Of a stretch of DNA of 18,090 nt, positions 12,986 to 18,090 are shown piece after piece. The stretch spans positions 1 to 18,090 of the forward strand of contig CAZHFK010000024.1 of the NCBI GenBank assembly GCA_964531215.1. The letters are read 5' to 3'. The position numbers were made by a program, and so were the translations under genes. Every line of letters begins with the position of its first letter. Within the stretch, counting starts at the first letter, position 1. The DNA comes from WJKP01 sp964531215. GTDB lineage: Bacteria; Patescibacteriota; Patescibacteriia; CAIXNZ01. The notes under the pieces were generated by a model. The model saw only the letters and a list, made by a program, of their open reading frames with translations, did not search any database and was not told the DNA's origin.

Positions 12986-13146
12986 TTCAAAGCTAATGGA
13001 AAAACAAAAATCCAAACACCTAGCGAGAATGCCGATCTCGCCCATCGCCCCCCCCAAAAAAAACGGGGCAAAATCAAGGATTCTTTTAACAAGATTGCAA
13101 AAAAATATTTTCTTATTGACTTCGGGGAACAAAAGTTCCCCTTTTT
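12986..13146 (+). ncRNA. Candidate small RNA of about 160 nt
   Basis: The region has its own promoter and a strong terminator, and no neighbouring + strand gene to explain either. Two further hairpins are visible: GCGAGA/TCTCGC (13023-13028 with 13036-13041, loop ATGCCGA) and GCCCC/GGGGC (13047-13051 with 13065-13069) around a C8A8 run. The 5' and 3' ends are not complementary, so it does not look like 6S RNA, and no SRP or tmRNA motif was seen. A 50-codon basic reading frame (12996-13148) ends inside the terminator; I think it is less likely than an RNA. The exact 5' end is an estimate. Confidence 0.45.
13124..13146 (+). terminator. Strong rho-independent terminator, + strand
   Basis: GGGGAAC (13124-13130), tetraloop AAAA, GTTCCCC (13135-13141), then TTTTT. 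The T-run is on the + strand only, so it terminates + transcripts, not the ferritin-like gene that ends 4 nt away on the other strand. Confidence 0.85.
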
Positions 13147-13149
13147 AAT

Positions 13150-13434
13150 TTATCTGCCCAATTCTTCATTAACTTCTTTTCTGCCTTGTTCTAATTCTAC
13201 AACCTGTTCATCATCCAAATCAAGCAATAATGACTGAAACTCGCCGACATGAGTTTTTTCTTCTCTGGCCACGTCCAATAAAATTTTCTTCATGTCAGAA
13301 TTTCCCGTTAAATCAGCCATTTGTTCATACAAGTTAATTGCATCTAATTCGGCAATAATGGCTGCTCTTAAAATTTCCTTATCAACATCTTCTTTTTTTA
13401 CTTTGTTTAAATCAAAAGGGATTTTTGAAAGCAT
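13150..13434 (-). CDS. Encapsulin-type ferritin-like protein
   Basis: 94 residues forming two helices. Likely iron ligands are E29 in AAIIAELDAINLYEQ and E59 and H62 in VAREEKTHVGEF, the pattern of the encapsulated-ferritin/rubrerythrin-like group. From memory, it closely resembles the ferritin-like segment at the N-terminus of the Pyrococcus encapsulin. Such proteins dimerise to build a di-iron ferroxidase and store iron inside an encapsulin shell. No shell gene is in the window and no obvious shell-targeting tail is seen. It follows the GT2 gene by 18 nt on the same strand, so it may be the last gene of that transcript. The start is the ATG at 13434; there is no Shine-Dalgarno sequence. Confidence 0.82.
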   Translation of the reverse strand: MLSKIPFDLNKVKKEDVDKEILRAAIIAELDAINLYEQMADLTGNSDMKKILLDVAREEKTHVGEFQSLLLDLDDEQVVELEQGRKEVNEELGR

Positions 13435-13452
13435 AATTTTAGAAATTAATTA

Positions 13453-14160
13453 TTATCTATTAAACCTTTTTTTTAATTTAAATAAATTCTTAATATAATT
13501 ATATATGGTTCTTGTAAATTTTACTTTTGTATCAGGATTTTCCCGCCATTTAATTGAGACTTCTTTTATTTTATAATCTTTATTTTCAGCAATTAATAAT
13601 AATTCCGTATCAAAAAACCATTCGTTATCTTTCACTAACGATAAAACATCTAAAACTATCTTTTTATCAACTGCTTTAAATCCGCATTGAAAATCATTTA
13701 GCTTAGTAGGAAAAAATAAACGAACCAACCAAATATAAACTTTTGAATATATTAAACGGCTAATAGTGCGTTCTGTTTGAGAATTTTTAATATAACGAGA
13801 ACCAATAGCAATATTATTTCCAGATTTTATTGCTTTAAATAAATCAATAAAATTGTTTATATCAGTTGCTAAATCAATATCACAATAGGCATAAATATCT
13901 GCTTCATATTTTTGCCAAACAGCTTTTAAAGCATTCCCTCTGCCTTTTTCTCTTAAATAAAAAGTCTTTACTTCTACTATATTTTGATCTAAAAGTTCCG
14001 CAATTCTTTGAGTACTATCTGTTGAAGCATTATTAACAATAATTATTTGCCAATCATCTTCAACCTGCTTTTTAAAATAATTATAAAGTTTTAAAACTGA
14101 TTTTTCTAATACTTTTTCTTCATTATAAACTGGCAATGCTAATAATATTTTTTTAGACAT
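13453..14160 (-). CDS. GT2 glycosyltransferase, polyprenol-phosphate sugar synthase-like
   Basis: A 235-residue GT-A fold enzyme. The N-terminal LLALPVYNEEKVLEKS and IIIVNNASTDST motifs, REKGRGNALKA, the DXD metal motif in YCDIDLATD (D94, D96), then GSRY and the family's DFQCGFKA and WFFDTELLLIAE stretches match the DPM1/ALG5-like branch. These enzymes transfer a sugar from a nucleotide-sugar to polyprenyl phosphate at the inner face of the membrane. No C-terminal TM segment is present; the end is KNLFKLKKRFNR, a basic tail that could touch membrane. It lies 6 nt after a GT-C gene. It probably makes the lipid-linked donor for the two GT-C enzymes upstream; that link is inferred. Confidence 0.85.
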   Translation of the reverse strand: MSKKILLALPVYNEEKVLEKSVLKLYNYFKKQVEDDWQIIIVNNASTDSTQRIAELLDQNIVEVKTFYLREKGRGNALKAVWQKYEADIYAYCDIDLATDINNFIDLFKAIKSGNNIAIGSRYIKNSQTERTISRLIYSKVYIWLVRLFFPTKLNDFQCGFKAVDKKIVLDVLSLVKDNEWFFDTELLLIAENKDYKIKEVSIKWRENPDTKVKFTRTIYNYIKNLFKLKKRFNR

Positions 14161-14166
14161 AAATTT

Positions 14167-15603
14167 TTAATTTCGATAAAAAACATTTAAAAAATAATGA
14201 TGGCGTAATTCATATTCTTTTTTATTAAAACCAGGGACCTCTTTATTCAGTTGATCCTGGCTTGTAATAAGAATACCATAATCAGAATAATTATCTAAAT
14301 TTATTTTTTTTAAATCAGTCTGATACCGTAAACTAAAATCTTTTAAATATACGGGGATCGGCCAATTGGAAGGAGCAGCAATCAAAATCTTATTTACATC
14401 ATTTAATTTAGCATTATTATCAACATCATTTCTTAATTTTAAAATATCAATGCTGGTTTCCACATAACCCAATTTATTTTTATCAAAATTATTAACTACA
14501 AAAAAATTTTGCTCAATAGTAAAAAATAAACTGCCAATTAAAAATGGTGATAAAATAATTAAAATAAATAATTTTTTATTAACCAAAGTTTTTCTTAAAT
14601 AATCAATGGTATTGCCGGATAATAAAAATAATGGAAAGATTACAACAGGCACAACCCAATTAGTCTTATAAGGAATAAAGCTAAAAATTAATAAAGAACA
14701 AATTGACCAATAAATTAAAAATTTTGAAAAAGTATTTTTTTTAAAATAAAAAAAACCTAAAAAACTAATTAATAGCAAACCTAATTCAAATGGGTATAAG
14801 ATTTTAAAATAATAAAAAAATGATTTATTGTGCCCGCTTTCTGTTGATTTTTTAATTAATTCAATAAAACCACCTGGTAAATTAACTATATTTTCAAGAT
14901 GAGAAAAAAAACCAGACTGAATTGCAAAAAAACTAACAACTAAGCTAATGATTCCAAAACAAATCATCCTTTTAGGAATATTATGAACAAAACGTATTAT
15001 TTTCCTTAATAAATCCTTTTCAAATAAATAATTTAAATACAAAAAAGATAATACTATAAAGCTAAAAATTAATAAAGCTTCTATATTTATATTTAAAATA
15101 ATCGCCAAAACAAAAAAAGAAGCATAAAGATAGACTGGCTTATTCTTTTTATAATAATTTAAAAACAAAATTATAATCAAAATTAAAAAAAACAAATAAA
15201 AAGGATAAGTCGTATATTGTCGCGCATAATAAACCATAAAAGGAGAAACAGCTAAAAAAAACGAACTAATAAAAACACCGAGCCTGCCAATATAATCTTT
15301 TAAAAAATAAATTAATATAATTGTAAGCAAACTAAAAAAAGCAGCACTTAATCTTAAGGCAAATGCTGATAAACCGCAAATTTTAACGAAAATAAATGTT
15401 AAATAATGATGAGCCAATCCTTTATTATCATAATCCCAAACTAAGCCCTCTCCTTTTAATAATGGTTCTATAAAATAATACTGCTCTTCAGCCTCATCAT
15501 GATGCATTGGCTTCAAATCCAATTGATATAATCTTAAAAACGCGCCTAAAACTACAATTAGACCAAAAATAATTAAAAAAACTTTTTTATTTAAAACGCC
15601 CAT
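14167..15603 (-). CDS. GT-C membrane glycosyltransferase, Agl23/TIGR03663-like (GT39 type)
   Basis: A 478-residue integral membrane protein with roughly 10-12 hydrophobic segments. The first periplasmic/extracytoplasmic loop has KPMHHDEAEEQYYF (D36, E37), the acidic catalytic motif of GT-C enzymes. YDNKGLAHHYL then stands in place of the HGP-type motif of the TIGR03663/Agl23 family. Such enzymes use polyprenyl-phosphate sugars as donors and act on the outer face. The C-terminal ~110 residues are soluble. It overlaps the preceding PIG-V-like gene by 13 nt and is followed 6 nt later by the GT2 gene. The acceptor (protein or lipid) is unknown. ArnT/PMT-type membership is an alternative. Confidence 0.75.
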   Translation of the reverse strand: MGVLNKKVFLIIFGLIVVLGAFLRLYQLDLKPMHHDEAEEQYYFIEPLLKGEGLVWDYDNKGLAHHYLTFIFVKICGLSAFALRLSAAFFSLLTIILIYFLKDYIGRLGVFISSFFLAVSPFMVYYARQYTTYPFYLFFLILIIILFLNYYKKNKPVYLYASFFVLAIILNINIEALLIFSFIVLSFLYLNYLFEKDLLRKIIRFVHNIPKRMICFGIISLVVSFFAIQSGFFSHLENIVNLPGGFIELIKKSTESGHNKSFFYYFKILYPFELGLLLISFLGFFYFKKNTFSKFLIYWSICSLLIFSFIPYKTNWVVPVVIFPLFLLSGNTIDYLRKTLVNKKLFILIILSPFLIGSLFFTIEQNFFVVNNFDKNKLGYVETSIDILKLRNDVDNNAKLNDVNKILIAAPSNWPIPVYLKDFSLRYQTDLKKINLDNYSDYGILITSQDQLNKEVPGFNKKEYELRHHYFLNVFYRN

Positions 15604-16697
15604 CTGCCCATAATAAAATTAGAAATAAATAAAACTTGTAACCCAATAAATAAATAATATAAAGTCAATTGAACCAATTGTTTATTTTTTAACCTCTCTA
15701 TTAGCAAAGCAAGACCAATAAAAACAGGAAAAATTGATAATAAATATCTGGGAGTACTTAATAAAAATGAAGTTGAAACAATCAAGAACCAAGACAAAAT
15801 AGCATAAATACTATAAGAATATCTTATTTTATTAAAAGAATAAATTATTAAAATCAAGCCCAAACAAGCGAAAAAAATTTCGCAGCCAGAAACCAAAATA
15901 GCTTCAACCGGTTCACGATTCATAAAACTGGTGAGTGAATCAATAAAACCATTCCAAGGATAATCAATTTTTTTATACCAAAAAATTTTTTGATAATATA
16001 AAAAAGTAAACGGGTTTTTATATAAAAAAAAATTAATTAATAAATAAACCAAACCAGCCAAAGGAATTAAAAATAATGAAAAAAAATTAGTTGCAAAATT
16101 TTTAATATTAAATTTTTTCTGCTGCCAATATTCAAAAATCAAAGCAAAAAATAAAACAAAACCACTAATTCTTGCCAATCCGGCGCAAAAACCCAAAATT
16201 CCAGCTAACCACCATTTTTGTTTTCTGGCACAATAAAAACTAGCAATTACAAAAAAAATAAACAAACTTTCGCTATAAGCAAAATGAAAAAAATAAGCAG
16301 TTGGAAACAAGCTTAAAAAAACAATAACTTTAAAAGCAAATTTATGAGAATAATCAAGCAATAATAAGCGATAAAAAATAATCATTGCCAGAATATAAAA
16401 AATATTTACAATTATTAAAGAACTTAAAATATAATTATTAATTAAATAATTAAAAAGATGAATAATCAAGGGATAAAGCGGGAAAAAAACAATATTTTTC
16501 ATATGATCACCAATTAACTCATACCCATTATCAGCTATTTGTAAATAATGAATACTATCCCAACGATTAAATATTGTTAAATCAAAAATAAAACTGTTTG
16601 CCTGAAAAATATAAGCCAAAAAAGATATAAAAAAAGTTGATAAAATTATAATTACACTAAACAAGATTACTTGCTTAACCCCTTTATCTTTAATCAT
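15591..16697 (-). CDS. GT-C mannosyltransferase-like, PIG-V family
   Basis: A 368-residue membrane protein with about 9 TM segments. RWDSIHYLQIADNGYE (residues 45-60, W46-D47) followed by IVFFPLYPLIIHLF, YFFHFAYSESLF and GFCAGLARISGFVL is the motif order of the PIG-V group (GT76; GPI mannosyltransferase II in eukaryotes). Bacterial and archaeal members act in envelope glycosylation with polyprenyl-phosphate sugars; that role is inferred here. It is the first gene of the set, coupled to the next by 13 nt. TATATT at 16712-16707 or TATAAT at 16730-16725 could be its -10 element. Sugar specificity is unknown. Confidence 0.82.
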   Translation of the reverse strand: MIKDKGVKQVILFSVIIILSTFFISFLAYIFQANSFIFDLTIFNRWDSIHYLQIADNGYELIGDHMKNIVFFPLYPLIIHLFNYLINNYILSSLIIVNIFYILAMIIFYRLLLLDYSHKFAFKVIVFLSLFPTAYFFHFAYSESLFIFFVIASFYCARKQKWWLAGILGFCAGLARISGFVLFFALIFEYWQQKKFNIKNFATNFFSLFLIPLAGLVYLLINFFLYKNPFTFLYYQKIFWYKKIDYPWNGFIDSLTSFMNREPVEAILVSGCEIFFACLGLILIIYSFNKIRYSYSIYAILSWFLIVSTSFLLSTPRYLLSIFPVFIGLALLIERLKNKQLVQLTLYYLFIGLQVLFISNFIMGRWAF

Positions 16698-16855
16698 ATA
16701 AATGTTAATATATTATTAACTTTAATTATAACGAATATCCTTAAAAAAATAAACAACATTTTTGTTAATTTTGCCAACGAGATGTAAAAAGCGACACTTA
16801 TTTTTATTTAATATTAGAGACAATAATAAAATTTATCACAAAAAAAATAATAAAA
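16698..16855. other. AT-rich spacer with no gene
   Basis: About 160 nt of A/T-rich sequence between the PIG-V-like gene start and the parS-like site. It holds the possible -10 boxes of the minus-strand operon (TATAAT at 16730-16725). I see no reading frame or stable hairpin, and no convincing DnaA-box cluster. Confidence 0.4.
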
Positions 16856-16871
16856 TGTTTCACGTGAAACT
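16856..16871. promoter_or_regulatory. parS: parS site (ParB-binding palindrome)
   Basis: TGTTTCACGTGAAACT matches the parS consensus TGTTNCACGTGAAACA at all but the last base and contains the perfect 14-bp palindrome GTTTCACGTGAAAC. ParB binds such sites to load CTP-clamps and partition the chromosome origin. The site is followed by TTTTT, so it could look like a terminator. The stem has only a 4-nt loop, however, and no gene on either strand transcribes into it, so parS is the better reading. Only one copy was seen in the window. Confidence 0.8.
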
Positions 16872-16876
16872 TTTTA

Positions 16877-16905
16877 TTAACTAAAGCTTAAAATTGTAGT
16901 ATAAT
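16877..16905 (+). promoter_or_regulatory. Promoter for the tRNA-Arg/CYTH/tRNA-Ala/alr unit
   Basis: TTAACT (16877-16882), 17-nt spacer, perfect TATAAT (16900-16905). The start is expected near 16912, about 19 nt before tRNA-Arg. No other promoter or terminator is evident before alr. Confidence 0.7.
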
Positions 16906-16930
16906 AACAATCACGATTAATCATTGCTCA

Positions 16931-17002
16931 GTCCCCGTAGTTCAATGGATAGAACAAGGGATTCCTAATCCCTAAATCTAGGTTCGATTCCTGGCGGGGG
17001 CA
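16931..17002 (+). tRNA. tRNA-Arg (CCU)
   Basis: The acceptor is GTCCCCG/CGGGGGC with one T-G pair, and the D arm GTTC/GAAC. The anticodon stem is AGGGA/TCCCT with loop TTCCTAA, anticodon CCT at 16964-16966, reading AGG codons. The T arm contains GGTTCGATTCC. Discriminator A at 17002. CCA is not encoded. Confidence 0.95.
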
Positions 17003-17020
17003 CATTTTTTAAAAAAAGAC

Positions 17021-17560
17021 ATGATACAAAATAATCAAATTGAATACGAAAAAACTTACTTGCTTAAATTTGTTCCTAATGATTTAATAAAAACACCTTA
17101 TAAAGAAATTGTTGATATTTATATCCCCCAAAATACTGAGCATCCCAAATTAAGGATCAGAAAAAATGGTAATAAATACGAAATTTGCAAAAAATACCCA
17201 GTAAGCAGAGCCGATGCTTCGACTCAGCACGAATTTACTATTCCAATTACGCTAGCGGAGTTTGAAGAGTTAAGTGGTAATTTACACGGTAAAAGATCCA
17301 GAAAAAATAGGTATTATTACAAATATAATAATAAAATAGCTGAAATTGATGTTTTTCAGGGTGATTTAAGGGGCCTGATATTGGCTGATTTTGAGTTTGA
17401 GTCTGAGAAAGAAAAGGCTAAATTTAGCCAACCCGAATTTTGCTTGGCTGATGTCACACAAGCAAAATTTGTGGCTGGAGGTATGATTATTGGTAAAAAA
17501 TATCAAGAAATAGCACCATTTTTAAAAAAATACAGCTATAAACCCTTATTTATTGACTAA
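17021..17560 (+). CDS. CYTH-domain (triphosphate tunnel) protein
   Basis: 179 residues. The CYTH fold is an eight-strand tunnel that hydrolyses or cyclises triphosphates (inorganic triphosphatase, thiamine triphosphatase, class IV adenylate cyclase). Seen are the N-terminal EYEKTYLLK, KLRIRKNGNKYEICKK, HEFTIPIT, KRSRKNRYYYKY, IAEIDVFQGDLRGLILADFEFES and the C-terminal KFVAGGMIIGKKY. The acidic and basic tunnel residues are largely kept. The signature ExExK is altered to E8-x-E10-K11-T12: lysine is one place early and the expected position is T. The polyphosphate substrate is unclear. It starts 18 nt after tRNA-Arg with no Shine-Dalgarno sequence; tRNA-Ala begins 4 nt after its stop. Confidence 0.82.
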   Translation: MIQNNQIEYEKTYLLKFVPNDLIKTPYKEIVDIYIPQNTEHPKLRIRKNGNKYEICKKYPVSRADASTQHEFTIPITLAEFEELSGNLHGKRSRKNRYYYKYNNKIAEIDVFQGDLRGLILADFEFESEKEKAKFSQPEFCLADVTQAKFVAGGMIIGKKYQEIAPFLKKYSYKPLFID

Positions 17561-17564
17561 AAAG

Positions 17565-17638
17565 GGGCCTGTAGCTCAGCTGGTTAGAGCGCATGCATGG
17601 CATGCATGAGGTCAGGGGTTCGAATCCCCTCAGGTCCA
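17565..17638 (+). tRNA. tRNA-Ala (GGC)
   Basis: The acceptor is GGGCCTG/CAGGTCC (with G-T), and the D stem GCTC/GAGC. The anticodon stem is CATGC/GCATG with loop ATGGCAT and anticodon GGC at 17599-17601. The T arm is AGGGG-TTCGAAT-CCCCT, discriminator A. CCA is not encoded. It lies between CYTH and alr. Confidence 0.95.
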
Positions 17639-17669
17639 CAAAAAAACTGGTGCGCAAATAAAAACAACA

Positions 17670-18090
17670 ATGCTTAAATCCATTTATAATTTTTTAAAAC
17701 CGTTTGAACGAACAATAGAATCACTAAATCGGATTGAAATCAGCCAATCTGCCATACTTAATAATTTACAAATCTATCAGGATCTTAATCCTGATTCTTT
17801 TATTTTTCCGGTTTTAAAATCAAATGCTTATGGCCATGGTTTAGAGCAAATTGCTCAAATTTTAAAAAATCAAAAAATAAAACGTACTTGCATTGACAGT
17901 TATTATGAATATTTAAAAATCAAATCAATATTTCCTAATTGTAAGACACTTATTCTTGGCTATACTAAGCCTAAAAATTATAAATTTTTTAATTTTAAAA
18001 ATATGGCGATTACTGTTTATGATTTAGAAACAATAAAAGCCTTAAATCAAACCCATAAATCAATAAATATTCATCTAAAAATTGATACGG
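17670..18090 (+). CDS. alr: Alanine racemase, N-terminal part (runs off the window)
   Basis: 140 codons are visible with no stop. The enzyme interconverts L- and D-alanine for peptidoglycan cross-bridges, using PLP. The PLP lysine motif FPVLKSNAYGHG is present with K50, in the standard (V)K(A/S)NAYGHG context. It is preceded by RIEISQSAILNNLQIY, equivalent to the family's usual start of the TIM barrel, and followed by helix and strand patterns of the barrel. A leader of about 15 residues precedes the conserved start. It begins 31 nt after tRNA-Ala with no Shine-Dalgarno sequence and is probably cotranscribed with it. Completeness cannot be judged here. Confidence 0.92.
   Translation, partial: MLKSIYNFLKPFERTIESLNRIEISQSAILNNLQIYQDLNPDSFIFPVLKSNAYGHGLEQIAQILKNQKIKRTCIDSYYEYLKIKSIFPNCKTLILGYTKPKNYKFFNFKNMAITVYDLETIKALNQTHKSINIHLKIDT

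Noticed and set aside
12996..13148. 50-codon basic frame in the candidate RNA
   Set aside because: Unusual codons, homopolymer run and a stop inside the terminator; retained only as an alternative to the RNA.
12929..13237. 102-codon + strand frame
   Set aside because: It overlaps the ferritin-like gene antisense, runs through a strong terminator and shows no recognisable motif.
16856..16875. Palindrome plus TTTTT read as a terminator
   Set aside because: No + strand gene enters from the left and no minus-strand gene from the right; the exact parS consensus explains it better.

Overview
The window is AT-rich (about 30% GC by spot counts). It carries compact genes with short gaps, several overlaps and almost no Shine-Dalgarno sequences. 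The gene content (stand-alone ATP-grasp proteins, a 3D-domain protein, an isolated thrC and aroK-like gene, small membrane proteins, GT-C glycosyltransferases) looks like a Patescibacteria/CPR genome, though the lineage call is an inference. TGA is used as a stop codon (at 1381 and at 11874), so this is not a lineage that reads TGA as glycine.

Layout. 1-1440: a cell-wall-type 3D-domain membrane protein and a two-TM coiled-coil protein. 1451-4439: tRNA-Cys, a small membrane protein, threonine synthase, another small membrane protein and a cyanophycin-synthetase-like ATP-grasp protein, packed on the + strand. A second, carboxylase-like ATP-grasp gene converges on them and shares a long palindromic terminator. 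6003-6063 is a 61-bp divergent promoter region firing that ATP-grasp gene and polA, both apparently leaderless. 6064-11002: polA, an aroK-like kinase, a complex intergenic region with tRNA-Leu and several hairpins, then holA. 11011-12911 (minus strand): an orphan response regulator, rpsT and rmuC. 12912-13149: divergent promoters and a candidate small RNA. 13150-16697 (minus strand): an encapsulin-type ferritin-like protein and a three-gene glycosylation set (PIG-V-like GT-C, Agl23/TIGR03663-like GT-C, and a polyprenol-phosphate-sugar-synthase-like GT2). 16856-16871 is a near-perfect parS site. 16931-18090: tRNA-Arg, a CYTH protein, tRNA-Ala and the start of alanine racemase, probably one transcript.

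Functional themes. DNA replication and repair (polA, holA, rmuC, plus parS for segregation), translation (four tRNAs, rpsT), cell envelope (3D protein, alr, lipid-linked-sugar glycosylation) and scattered amino-acid-type enzymes. Two promoter styles can be seen. One is TTGACA-N17-TAATAT with a leader (tRNA-Leu, rpsT). The other places a -10 element 6-7 nt before the ATG, predicting leaderless mRNAs (polA, the divergent ATP-grasp gene, rmuC). The most notable items are the parS site, the candidate small RNA, a duplicated hairpin with compensatory changes beside a GC-rich unexplained island, the shell-less encapsulin-type ferritin, and the PIG-V-containing glycosylation cassette.
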